Assembly: GCA_046759385.1 (NCBI GenBank)
Contig: JBHICC010000001.1
Coordinates: 62,001-126,000, forward strand
Source of the DNA: JBHICC01 sp046759385
GTDB lineage: Bacteria; Pseudomonadota; Gammaproteobacteria; Acidiferrobacterales; SPGG2
Reading direction: 5' to 3'
DNA: 64,000 nucleotides
In this document: positions 36,165 through 45,079 of the stretch, in pieces
How the letters are laid out: each line of letters opens with the position of its first letter
Numbering within the stretch: the stretch's first letter is position 1
Program-made: the position numbers and the translations under genes
The notes under the pieces: generated by a model
Seen by the model: only the letters and a program-made list of their open reading frames with translations
Told to the model about the DNA's origin: nothing
The model's database searches: none

Positions 36165-36449
36165 ATGTCAGAAACGATGGTCGCCCTGTACGTATTCGTA
36201 CTTGCCTGTTTCATTGGCTATTGGGTTATCTGGAACGTGACACCTTCGTTGCATACACCACTCATCTCGCTCACCAATGCGATCTCCGGCATCATCATTG
36301 TTGGCGCGCTGCTTGTCGCCGGGTTTGAAGAAATGGGCGTGGTCGGCGCGGCTATCGGCTTTTGCGCGGTGTTGCTCGCGTCGATCAACATCTTCGGCGG
36401 CTTTCTTGTGACCCAGCGTATGCTCGAAATGTTTAAGAAGAAAAAGTAA
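36165..36449 (+). CDS. pntAB: NAD(P) transhydrogenase subunit alpha, part 2
   Basis: Membrane part of the split alpha subunit, 94 residues with three hydrophobic helices (about 5-25, 33-55 and 58-82) and a basic end KKKK. It forms part of the proton channel with PntB. The start follows a strong AAGGAGGAG site. The gene lies between pntAA (20 bases) and pntB (9 bases). Confidence 0.95.
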   Translation: MSETMVALYVFVLACFIGYWVIWNVTPSLHTPLISLTNAISGIIIVGALLVAGFEEMGVVGAAIGFCAVLLASINIFGGFLVTQRMLEMFKKKK

Positions 36450-36458
36450 GAGGCGAGC

Positions 36459-37856
36459 ATGATGGAACTCAGCGGTGACACGCTCGCACTGGTTTATCTC
36501 GCCTCGGGTGCGCTATTCATCGTCGGTCTAAATCGGCTTTCGCATCCGTCAACCGCGAGGCGCGGCAATTATTACGCGATGGCCGGCATGTTGATCGCCA
36601 TCGCCGCCACCTTACTCCATCCGGCGATCAAGTCCTACAGCTTTATTGTGCCGGCGATGATCATCGGCGGTGTCATCGGTGTCATTGTCGCAATGCGGAT
36701 TCAGATGGCGGCGATGCCTCAACTGGTGGCGCTGCTGCACAGTTTCGTCGGACTGGCCGCGGTGCTGGTGGCGGTGGGCACGTATCTGGACCATGCTCAT
36801 GAAGGCACATTGACGGGCATATTCATGACCGAGGTTTTTATCGGTGCTTTTGTCGGTGCGATTACCTTCACGGGATCGCTCATCGCCTTTGGCAAGCTGC
36901 AGGGATTGGTAACAGCAGCGCCGGTCGCCTATGTCGGGCAGCATTGGCTTAACCTTTTGCTCGGGCTGATCATGCTTGGCTTCGGTATCGATTTCGCCAT
37001 TAACGATCACTTCAGCTCGCTCATGATCATGACAGCGATCGCATTGCTGCTCGGTGTGTTGCTGATCATCCCGATCGGTGGCGCCGACATGCCGGTGATT
37101 ATCTCGATGTTGAACTCCTATTCTGGCTGGGCTGCGGCCGCAACCGGTTTTACCCTAGAGAATAAGTTGTTAATCATCACCGGCGCACTGGTCGGATTCT
37201 GCGGTGCCATTCTTTCCTACATCATGTGTCGGGCAATGAACCGCTCGTTCTTCAGCGTGATTTTAGGCGGCTTCGGCACCGGCGATACAGCGGATGCGTC
37301 GGGCATGGCTGCTGCAACACAGAAAGGTGTGAAATCGGCGTCGGTGGAGGACGCCGCGTTTTGGCTCGAAAATGCTACGAAAGTGATTATCGTGCCCGGT
37401 TACGGCATGGCGGTGGCGCAGGCCCAACATGCGTTGAAAGAGCTGGTTGAAAATCTCGCGGACCGCGGCGTTGAGGTGAAATTTGCAATTCACCCCGTTG
37501 CTGGCCGCATGCCTGGACACATGAACGTGCTGTTGGCGGAAGCAGATATTCCCTACGACCGCGTGTTTGAGATGGAAGTGATCAATCCCGAGTTCGCTAC
37601 CGCGGATGTCGCGCTCGTCGTCGGCGCTAATGACGTCACTAATCCTGCGGCCAAGCGCGATAAGGCCAGTCCCATCTACGGCATGCCGATACTCGATGTT
37701 GATCGGGCGAAGCATGTTTTTTTCATCAAGCGCAGCATGCGCCCGGGCTACGCCGGTATTGATAACCTACTTTTCTATCAAGACAACTGCTCACTGCTGT
37801 TCGGCGATGCGAAGGCGGTCTGCGAGAAGACTGTCGCCGAGTTGAAAGCGGCGTAA
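36459..37856 (+). CDS. pntB: NAD(P) transhydrogenase subunit beta
   Basis: The 465 residues hold about eight or nine membrane helices (to about 265) with the proton-path His in LLHSFVGLAA, then the cytoplasmic NADP(H)-binding domain III with VIIVPGYGMAVAQAQH, HPVAGRMPGHMNVLLAEA and VVGANDVTNPAA. The complex supplies NADPH to reactions such as glutamate synthase encoded just upstream. After the stop, a small hairpin GTGGCT-TTG-AGCCAC (37886-37900) without a T run is all that marks the end of the operon. Confidence 0.96.
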   Translation: MMELSGDTLALVYLASGALFIVGLNRLSHPSTARRGNYYAMAGMLIAIAATLLHPAIKSYSFIVPAMIIGGVIGVIVAMRIQMAAMPQLVALLHSFVGLAAVLVAVGTYLDHAHEGTLTGIFMTEVFIGAFVGAITFTGSLIAFGKLQGLVTAAPVAYVGQHWLNLLLGLIMLGFGIDFAINDHFSSLMIMTAIALLLGVLLIIPIGGADMPVIISMLNSYSGWAAAATGFTLENKLLIITGALVGFCGAILSYIMCRAMNRSFFSVILGGFGTGDTADASGMAAATQKGVKSASVEDAAFWLENATKVIIVPGYGMAVAQAQHALKELVENLADRGVEVKFAIHPVAGRMPGHMNVLLAEADIPYDRVFEMEVINPEFATADVALVVGANDVTNPAAKRDKASPIYGMPILDVDRAKHVFFIKRSMRPGYAGIDNLLFYQDNCSLLFGDAKAVCEKTVAELKAA

Positions 37857-37982
37857 GCTTGTGGGTCGTTAACCGTTAGTCGTTAGTGGCTTTGAGCCAC
37901 GCGCTAGATAGCTTGGCAAGTTAAGTCGCGGCCGCCGTACCCACGTGGCGCGTCGTGGCCAGCGTAATTCCGAGGCGCGGCA

Positions 37983-40256
37983 TTAACCGGAGCGTAGACG
38001 CTTGAGCTTCGACGGCTTTGGCAGCAACGGTGTCTGCGCCGGCTCGCCTATATAAAATCCCTGAGCGTAGTCCGCACCCAGTTGTCTCAATATGTCCAGG
38101 CTCTTTGCATCCTGGACGTACTCGGCGATGGTTTTCTTGCCCGTCGTCTGAGCGATCTGCACTATAGACTTCACCATGGCCTGGTCTATCGAGTCCCTCG
38201 AAACGTTCTTGATGAAACTTCCTTCAATCTTAATAAAGTCTACCGGCAGACGCTTCATATAGGTTAATGAGCTGAAACCTGATCCGAAGTCGTCAAGCGC
38301 AAACCGACAACCGACATCCATCAATGCGCGCATATTACGATTGGCGTTCGCGAAGTAGCGGATAGCGACTTGTTCAGTGACCTCAAATACCACCGACGAT
38401 GGCGGTAGGTCGTTGTGCTCTAGGCTCGCGCAGACAGTGTCTACTAGCCTTGGATCTTCGAAGATATGGCCCGAGAGATTGATGCAAAACTTGGTTGTTT
38501 TGCGCCTCGCGCGGAATTTCGCTAGCGATCGTAATGCATTCTGGATGACCCAAAGGTCCACTTCTAGCATTAGACCGAAACGCTCCGCGACCGGGAGAAA
38601 CACCGTCGGCGATAATGACTCACCGTTGTCTGGTAGGCGCAAGAGTACCTCGAAAAGTTCAGTCTGGCCGTTGGCCAGGCTGATAATAGGTTGGTAATGC
38701 AGGACGAATCCATTGTTGGCCAATGCCTGCTTAATTTTTTGCGACCACCCCATGTACGCCATCATCTGCGCTGGGTCGTAAGTGCCGCGGGTGAATAGGC
38801 TGTAGCAACCTCGTCCCCTGGATTTGGCGTCGTAGCAAGCCATGTCAGCTTGCGCCAGTAATTCATCGGGTGCGAAGCACGCGGAGTCGATCATCGCGAC
38901 TCCGATACTGCAACCGATATTAAGAACCTGTCTCGCCTCGACGAAATGAAACTCCCGCATAAACTTTACGATCGCTGCCGCCAGATCGGCCGCCCGGGTC
39001 GCGTCGACGCGGCGGGCGAGAAGGGTGAACTCATCTCCCCCGAACCGGCATACGATGTCGTCGTCCTGTAGACAACTCTTCAGCTTGTTGGCCACTTGGA
39101 TAAGCAGCCGGTCGCCTGCGGCATGGCCCAAGGTGTCATTAACCAGCTTGAACTGATCCAGGTCGACAAATAGCAGCGCACTGCTGCCGCCCTCACGGCC
39201 AACACGCGCCACCTCTTCCTCGACTTTCCGGGCAAAGCAATGGCGGTTGACAAGCCCTGTGAGCTGATCGTGGTCAACCAAGTGCCTTAGACTCTCGTCG
39301 CGCTGTCTAAGTGCGCTGATGGTCGCATTGAGAGCGTTACTAATGGCCATGATCTCTTTGTGCCCCGTGTTTTCAACACTGACATCGATGTCGCCGTTAG
39401 CAAGCCTGGCGAGCGGTTTCTGTAAGTCCTGAAGCGGCCGCAGCGCCCGCTTTAGGACGTGGCGTCCCCCGAATACCGAGGCGGCTAGAAGTAGCGCAAT
39501 AATGAGGCTGCCAAGAGCGATGTTCTTTAGCAGCTGTCCTTGGTACTGGCTGAAGTCGAGGCCCACTTCGACGAAGCCGATGAGCTCTAGCATCTCATCT
39601 TGCTGCTCCTCCAGATTGAACTCGAGCAGCCCATCGGACTCGATGGATCGGACCCATACCGGCGCACTTGCACGGACCAACGCCGGGCGAAAAGCGGGCG
39701 TTTCCAAGAAATATGGGTGGGTTGGCGATTTGATGTCGCGCAATGTGTCGAGCTGTTCCCGGCTCAGGTGGGGGAGATTCGACTGTTGTAACGGCCGTGC
39801 GTTGTACTCGGCGAGGATTCGATCACCGGTGGCGTTGTAGTAGCGCACGAACGCGAGTTCGGGCAACTCGCTAATTTGTTTCCGAATGCTTGAGAACTCT
39901 GTGTCGCCTCCGGACACGTAGAGCGGAGTGCCGAGTTCATCGAGCTTGATGAGCCATTGAGTAGCCTGTTGATGGAAGTAATCTTCGCTCAGGCGATTCG
40001 CGGTCCACCACACGCCAGCGACGGCCAACAGGTAAACGGTGATTCCGAGCAATAGCTGAAGGATCTGAATGTGACCGACAAGGCTGCGACGACCAGCTTT
40101 GCCCCGCGACCCCCCGCCGCCTACTTGTGCGTCTGCCCGAATCGGCAGAGCGTTGCCGCGCACACTACCCGGATGCGAGCCAGTTTCGACTACCCTGCCC
40201 CGCGTGGTCCAATAGCCCTTTTGGTTGCTGAGTCCGAGCGGTCGTTTATGGTTCAT
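37983..40256 (-). CDS. membrane GGDEF-EAL c-di-GMP protein
   Basis: Bifunctional-type cyclic-di-GMP protein, 757 residues. A 60-residue basic start, then membrane helices at about 65-86 and 246-266 flanking a periplasmic sensor, a HAMP region (about 268-320), GGDEF and EAL domains. The cyclase site is intact (RFGGDEF, 406-410), but the product-inhibition site is not RxxD (it reads QDDD). The EAL motif is EVL (536-538); other phosphodiesterase residues are present: INLSG, FEVTEQ, DDFGSGFSSL, IKIEGSFI, EYVQ and QGFYIG. Both activities are therefore possible. It overlaps the lipoprotein gene upstream by 11 bases, and that protein probably feeds its periplasmic sensor. Confidence 0.93.
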   Translation of the reverse strand: MNHKRPLGLSNQKGYWTTRGRVVETGSHPGSVRGNALPIRADAQVGGGGSRGKAGRRSLVGHIQILQLLLGITVYLLAVAGVWWTANRLSEDYFHQQATQWLIKLDELGTPLYVSGGDTEFSSIRKQISELPELAFVRYYNATGDRILAEYNARPLQQSNLPHLSREQLDTLRDIKSPTHPYFLETPAFRPALVRASAPVWVRSIESDGLLEFNLEEQQDEMLELIGFVEVGLDFSQYQGQLLKNIALGSLIIALLLAASVFGGRHVLKRALRPLQDLQKPLARLANGDIDVSVENTGHKEIMAISNALNATISALRQRDESLRHLVDHDQLTGLVNRHCFARKVEEEVARVGREGGSSALLFVDLDQFKLVNDTLGHAAGDRLLIQVANKLKSCLQDDDIVCRFGGDEFTLLARRVDATRAADLAAAIVKFMREFHFVEARQVLNIGCSIGVAMIDSACFAPDELLAQADMACYDAKSRGRGCYSLFTRGTYDPAQMMAYMGWSQKIKQALANNGFVLHYQPIISLANGQTELFEVLLRLPDNGESLSPTVFLPVAERFGLMLEVDLWVIQNALRSLAKFRARRKTTKFCINLSGHIFEDPRLVDTVCASLEHNDLPPSSVVFEVTEQVAIRYFANANRNMRALMDVGCRFALDDFGSGFSSLTYMKRLPVDFIKIEGSFIKNVSRDSIDQAMVKSIVQIAQTTGKKTIAEYVQDAKSLDILRQLGADYAQGFYIGEPAQTPLLPKPSKLKRLRSG

Positions 40257-41409
40257 AAATCAACGGCCTGTACTGTCGCGGTATGATGAGGCCCAGATGG
40301 TTCGCCATTGCGGCATTGATCCTCAGCTGCGTTTTGGTAAGTGGAATGACATCGGGGCCCGGAATAGTGGGCGATGCCTGAGAACGTCCTAACCGCGCCA
40401 GAACCTGATTTACCACGTCGCTATCGCGACTTCTTACACTGATTAATCCCCCGACGTTAAGCAACTGCGGGTGAAAGACTGAGACCTGTTTCCCCTGTTT
40501 GACGCTGTAAGCCATGACGGCACGAACGACCTGCCGACTGAGCACACGGTTGTCTGGCAATAGCCACAAGCCCTGGATGTCAGGCGCCAGACTCTTGAAC
40601 GCATGTAATGTTTCCTTGTCGGTGCTAACCAGGCGATGCACGATCGTGATCCCGTGGATTCGGGCAGCACGGCGGGCTTCGTTGACCACGCCTTCGTGCC
40701 TATCGCCTGTAATCAGCCCGACCCGTTGTAAGGTCGGGTCGAGTGCTTTCCATACGCTAAACAGCCCCGACAGCTGCGGCACCATGCTCACGCCCTTCAT
40801 CCACGGCGTTATTAGGTCATAGTCCTGGTAGTTAAATACCTGGCAAAAGATCACCTGTTTACCCGACAGTTGTCTTGCGGCCTTGGCGGCCCGCAGGCCG
40901 ATCGCTACGACCTGTTGCCGGTTAGAACGTTGTATCTCGCTAATAACCTTGTCGTTGGCAGCTCGGCTCCCGTGGAGTCTGTAGACTTTCCCACGCTGAC
41001 GAAGACGGGTGGCGAGCGCATCGGCGATTCGCGTGTAAGCGGCAATGTCTTTGCTTACGATGATGGCTACAGGCGATGAGATCGGTGCAATCGGTTGTGC
41101 CGGCATAGGGCGCGGCGGGATTGCTTCTTGCGGTTCAACAGGGTGCGTCGTTTTCTGGTTTGTGTCTTTGCCCTGTTGCACCTTTTCAGTGGGTGCTCGC
41201 TTGGCCTTCGTGTTGGCCGCCGGGCTAGTCTTAGGCTTCTGCGTCGACGGCGCCTTCGCAGCTGGTGCGGCCTCCGGCAGCCTTTCCTCGACGATGTGTA
41301 CGCTCGTACAGCCCGAGAGCATAACGCACACCAGCGCACAGCTGGTAGCGATCCGATGCAGGCAGCGATAGGGCCGATACGACCGTGTAGATGTGGCGGC
41401 TAACATCAT
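40246..41409 (-). CDS. ABC substrate-binding-like lipoprotein
   Basis: Lipoprotein of 387 residues. The signal peptide ends in LSGC (Cys about 34). A long Pro/Ala/Lys/Thr-rich tether (about 40-105) leads to a two-lobed periplasmic-binding fold of the ABC_sub_bind kind (about 110-380), with VAIIVSKDIAAY, VVAIGLRAAKAARQL, VSMVPQLSGLFSVWKAL, RVGLITGDRHEG and LWLLPDNRVLS. No permease or ATPase lies nearby, so it is unlikely to serve transport. A CGGAGGG precedes the ATG. It overlaps the GGDEF-EAL gene, which points to a sensor role: a bound ligand controlling c-di-GMP. The ligand is unknown. Confidence 0.87.
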   Translation of the reverse strand: MMLAATSTRSYRPYRCLHRIATSCALVCVMLSGCTSVHIVEERLPEAAPAAKAPSTQKPKTSPAANTKAKRAPTEKVQQGKDTNQKTTHPVEPQEAIPPRPMPAQPIAPISSPVAIIVSKDIAAYTRIADALATRLRQRGKVYRLHGSRAANDKVISEIQRSNRQQVVAIGLRAAKAARQLSGKQVIFCQVFNYQDYDLITPWMKGVSMVPQLSGLFSVWKALDPTLQRVGLITGDRHEGVVNEARRAARIHGITIVHRLVSTDKETLHAFKSLAPDIQGLWLLPDNRVLSRQVVRAVMAYSVKQGKQVSVFHPQLLNVGGLISVRSRDSDVVNQVLARLGRSQASPTIPGPDVIPLTKTQLRINAAMANHLGLIIPRQYRPLIYEP

Positions 41410-41762
41410 CCCTCCGGGTGCGCTTGTGAATATTGACCAACGCGGCCACGCGTCTTATGCAAGCTCGCACGCGCGTCGAGTTGGGGTCCTCTCCGTGACC
41501 ATCGAGCAAGGGATCTTGCGAAACACGCCGCGCTCGGAGCCATTGAGTGCGCGGATGCAGATTTGCTGCGAAGCGCCTTGTACTGTGACGGCGCGCGCTG
41601 CTTCGCTTTGCTCTTTCTTTTAAGCGTGTACGACCGCTCGGCCGTGTGCTAATGGGCCCCGACAAAGGGTTGTAAAGGCGGGACGAACGGTCGGCAAGGG
41701 CGCTCCATCCGCGCGCGATTATCGATGGGGCACACATATGAGTAGCGAATTCTCTCGGATCA
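41410..41762. other. divergent intergenic region, no gene seen
   Basis: About 350 bases between the minus-strand lipoprotein and the plus-strand methyltransferase. Short open frames here are Arg- and Ser-rich shadows with no ribosome site. I see no strong inverted repeat, RNA gene or well-formed promoter. Both transcripts presumably start here. Confidence 0.4.
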
Positions 41763-41810
41763 GTGGATGCTGTTACGATACCACGTTGCCAGCAAAACAG
41801 GCGTCCGGCG

Positions 41811-42569
41811 ATGAGCGGCTCGGCCTACACTTCTGCGTTTTTGCTTCTGGTCCCGCCCTTAGTTGTGCTTGCGACCGCGCTAGGTTCCACTGCGAGCGCT
41901 GAGGACGAACCTTACGCCTCGCAACGCAACGCTATGATTGCGGCCATCGAGGAGGATGTAATCCTGACCAGTAGCGCGACTGGGCGTCGGCGCTTCAATT
42001 CGCTTGTAATGCAGGCGATGGTGGCGGTGCATCGGCACGAGTTTGTGCCGGAAAAACTGCGGCCGTTCGCCTATGAAAATCGCCCGCTACCGATCGGTTA
42101 TGGCCAGACCATATCGCAGCCGTATATCGTTGCGCTGATGTCCGAGCTGCTCGAGATCGATCGCAATGGCGTCGTGCTGGAGGTAGGCACGGGGTCGGGT
42201 TATCAGGCCGCTGTGTTGGCCGATCTGGTGCGAAAAGTCTACACAATTGAGATCATCCAACCGCTAGCGGATCAGGCCAAAGTGCGACTCGACCGCCTAG
42301 GCTATCAAAACGTCACAACCCGCTTGGGTGACGGCTATTACGGTTGGGCGGAACACGCACCCTTCGATGGCATCGTCGTTACCGCCGCGGCCGATCATGT
42401 GCCGCCGCCCTTGATCGAACAGCTAAAGCCCGGTGGTCGCATGGTGATCCCGGTGGGGGGGCGGTTTTTCACCCAGCAACTGCTGCTGGTACAGAAGACC
42501 CAGGAGGGCGGGGTGACGACAAGGCAAGTGTTGCCTGTACGTTTCGTGCCGCTGACCGGTGATCATTAG
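41811..42569 (+). CDS. pcm: protein-L-isoaspartate O-methyltransferase with export signal
   Basis: SAM-dependent repair enzyme acting on isoaspartyl residues of damaged proteins. The family core is complete: GYGQTISQPYIVALM (substrate loop), VLEVGTGSGYQAAVLADL (SAM site), GDGYYGW and the C-terminal LKPGGRMVIPVGG. Unlike cytoplasmic Pcm it begins with a hydrophobic stretch ending STASA (about residues 9-30), which reads as a signal peptide. From the ATG at 41811 the product has 252 residues; an in-frame GTG at 41763 would add 16 residues with basic charges that suit a signal peptide better, so the start is open. It overlaps the next gene by 11 bases. Confidence 0.9.
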   Translation: MSGSAYTSAFLLLVPPLVVLATALGSTASAEDEPYASQRNAMIAAIEEDVILTSSATGRRRFNSLVMQAMVAVHRHEFVPEKLRPFAYENRPLPIGYGQTISQPYIVALMSELLEIDRNGVVLEVGTGSGYQAAVLADLVRKVYTIEIIQPLADQAKVRLDRLGYQNVTTRLGDGYYGWAEHAPFDGIVVTAAADHVPPPLIEQLKPGGRMVIPVGGRFFTQQLLLVQKTQEGGVTTRQVLPVRFVPLTGDH

Positions 42570-45018
42570 TCAATTGGTGAACACCGAGGCCAAGCAAACA
42601 TTCGGTCCCCGCCTCCTGCTTTTTTCCATATCGCTGATCTCGATGGCCGCGCTGGGCTACGAGATTCTGCTCATGCGATTGCTGTCTATCATCCAGTGGC
42701 ATCACTTCGCTTACATGATCATTAGCCTAGCGCTCCTGGGATACGGCGCGAGCGGGACGCTTATCGCGGTCGCGCGCGAGCGATTGCAACAGCACTTCGG
42801 CGTCGTCTATCCCATAAGCGCCACCGTGTTTGCCTTGACCATGGTCATAGGCTTTGCGTTTGCACAACAGATCCCGTTCAATGCGCTCGAAATCGTCTGG
42901 GACCCAAGGCAATTCATCTATCTGTTTACACTTTACCTGTTGTTTTTTGTGCCGTTCCTTTTTGCGGCGACCTGCATTGGTCTCGCATTCGTACGCTACC
43001 GCCAAGAAATCAGTCGAATTTACTTCTCGGATCTACTCGGGGCCGGTGCAGGCGCGATCGGTATCATCGGGATACTGTTCTTGTTGCGTCCCGAGGCATG
43101 CCTACAGTTGCTGGCAGCGTTTGCACTGGCAGCCGCGGTCCTTGCCAGCCTCGACCGCACAGTGTCGGTGGCGCGCTGGTCAGCGGCGGCGCCTGTCGTG
43201 ATTGCGGTGCTGTTGCTCTTGTTGCCTTCGAGTTGGCTAGCACTGCGCATGTCGCCCTACAAGGGGTTGCAACAAGCCACGCAGGTGCTGGGCACAAAAA
43301 TATTGAGCGAACACTCAAGTCCGCTGGGCCTGTTGACTATTGTTTCCAGTCCGACGATCCCATTTCGCTATGCACCGGGTTTAAGTCTGAAGGCGAAGCA
43401 AGAGCCACCGAGGCAACTGGCCGTATTTACCGATGGCGATGCCATGAGCGTCATCACTCGCTACATTGGCAGGCGTGAGACACTGGCCTATCTTGACCAG
43501 ACCACCGCCGCTCTGCCCTATCATCTTTTGAAGCACCCGCGAGTCTTGGTTCTAGGCACGGGTGGCGGCGCGGACGTTTTGTTAGCTCGTTACCACTACG
43601 CTGGCGGCATCGACGCGGTGGAGTTGAACCCGTTGATTATGGAGCTCGTGCACCACACTTACAGTGATTTTGCCGGTCATGTCTACGATGCACCGGATGT
43701 CAGGACTTACGTCGCTGAAGCGCGCGGTTTTGTTAGTCGCAGCCAGAACCAATATGACCTCATACAGGTTGCGCTTATGGATTCGTTCGCCGCATCGAGT
43801 GCTGGGGTGCAGGCTTTAAGCGAAAGCTATCTCTACACGGTCGAGGCAATTCAAGCCTACGTACAACACCTCGTCCCCGGCGGTATACTCGCCATTACCC
43901 GTTGGCTAAAGTTGCCGCCGCGCGATAGCTTGAAGCTCTTTGCCACAGCAGTCGAAGCGCTTGAGGGCATGGGTGTGGGCACACCGGGGCGGCAGCTTGC
44001 ATTGATCAGAAGCTGGAAGACCAGCACCTTGCTCGTCAAAAATGGCGAGTTTACCCACATAGAGATTAACAGGATTCGCGAATTTTCCCGTGCCCGATCC
44101 TTCGACCTCGCCTACGTGCCAGGGATGGCTGCAAGCGAAGCGAATCGATTCAATCTGCTTGATCGGCCGTATCTCTACGAGGCAACACAGGCGCTGCTTG
44201 GAAAGGAGCGCAACGCATTCTTGCAACGCTATAAGTTTTACGTCGCACCAGCCACCGATGATAGACCGTACTTCTTTCACTTTTTTAAATGGCGCGCGTT
44301 GCCGGAGTTGCTTGCGCTTCGTACGCAGGGCGGCGCGGCCTTGATCGAGTGGAGCTACTTGATTCTTGTGGCGACCTTGGTGCAGGCTGTAATCGCAGGT
44401 ATCTTGCTGATTTTATTGCCATTATTTGTCTTGGAGCGCGCGTGGAACGCCGCTATCGGGACCCGTTTCGGGATCTACTTCTTTGCACTCGGACTCGCGT
44501 TCATCTCTGTCGAGATCGCTTTCATTCAAAAGTTCATCTTGTTTCTACATCATCCACTGTATGCAGTGGCGGTTGTGTTAAGCGGCTTTTTACTTTTCGC
44601 CGGCGTTGGCAGCGGTTGCTCGCGTTATGTCGCTCGGCAGTGGCAGGACACGGGATTCTCGGCAATCACCTTCGCCGCGTGCGGCATTGCTGTAATTTCT
44701 TTGCTCTATATATTTTTCTTGCCGCGAGCTGCTTCGTATCTGGCCGCGCTACCCGATGTGGCCCGCGTCCTGATCGCGTTTGCGCTAATCGCGCCGCTCG
44801 CATTTTGTATGGGCATGCCATTCCCTCTGGGGCTGAGCAGAGTGGCGGTAGATGTACCCACGTTTATTCCATGGGCGTGGGGGATTAATGGTTTCGCATC
44901 GGTGATAAGCGCAGCGCTAGCGACCTTGGTTGCGATCGAGTTTGGTTTCACTGGGTTAGTGCTACTAGCACTTGCTTTCTACGGCCTTGCCGCCGCCGTT
45001 ATAGGGAAAACGATGTAG
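42559..45018 (+). CDS. membrane protein with spermidine-synthase-like domain
   Basis: Polytopic protein of 819 residues. About six membrane helices (residues about 18-225) precede a soluble Rossmann domain (about 235-585) like spermidine synthase, with RVLVLGTGGGADVLLARY, IDAVELNPLI, and YDLIQVALMDSFAASSAG in place of the catalytic Asp-rich DxxDP. Several further helices (about 610-815) follow. The missing DxxDP argues against true aminopropyl transfer, so the substrate is unknown. It starts (GTG) inside the pcm gene. Two SAM-type folds are thus made together. Members of this fused family occur widely in bacteria without an assigned function. Confidence 0.82.
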   Translation: MIISQLVNTEAKQTFGPRLLLFSISLISMAALGYEILLMRLLSIIQWHHFAYMIISLALLGYGASGTLIAVARERLQQHFGVVYPISATVFALTMVIGFAFAQQIPFNALEIVWDPRQFIYLFTLYLLFFVPFLFAATCIGLAFVRYRQEISRIYFSDLLGAGAGAIGIIGILFLLRPEACLQLLAAFALAAAVLASLDRTVSVARWSAAAPVVIAVLLLLLPSSWLALRMSPYKGLQQATQVLGTKILSEHSSPLGLLTIVSSPTIPFRYAPGLSLKAKQEPPRQLAVFTDGDAMSVITRYIGRRETLAYLDQTTAALPYHLLKHPRVLVLGTGGGADVLLARYHYAGGIDAVELNPLIMELVHHTYSDFAGHVYDAPDVRTYVAEARGFVSRSQNQYDLIQVALMDSFAASSAGVQALSESYLYTVEAIQAYVQHLVPGGILAITRWLKLPPRDSLKLFATAVEALEGMGVGTPGRQLALIRSWKTSTLLVKNGEFTHIEINRIREFSRARSFDLAYVPGMAASEANRFNLLDRPYLYEATQALLGKERNAFLQRYKFYVAPATDDRPYFFHFFKWRALPELLALRTQGGAALIEWSYLILVATLVQAVIAGILLILLPLFVLERAWNAAIGTRFGIYFFALGLAFISVEIAFIQKFILFLHHPLYAVAVVLSGFLLFAGVGSGCSRYVARQWQDTGFSAITFAACGIAVISLLYIFFLPRAASYLAALPDVARVLIAFALIAPLAFCMGMPFPLGLSRVAVDVPTFIPWAWGINGFASVISAALATLVAIEFGFTGLVLLALAFYGLAAAVIGKTM

Positions 45019-45079
45019 TTGCTTTTTCGCTCGCTTTGATCAATGCTCACGTCTAGAGGCGAGCTGCGAAGCTTCGGCG

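Noticed and set aside
41231..41737. A 168-codon minus-strand frame extending into the gap before the lipoprotein
   Set aside because: It overlaps the lipoprotein gene in another frame, is Arg-rich and shows no protein-like features.
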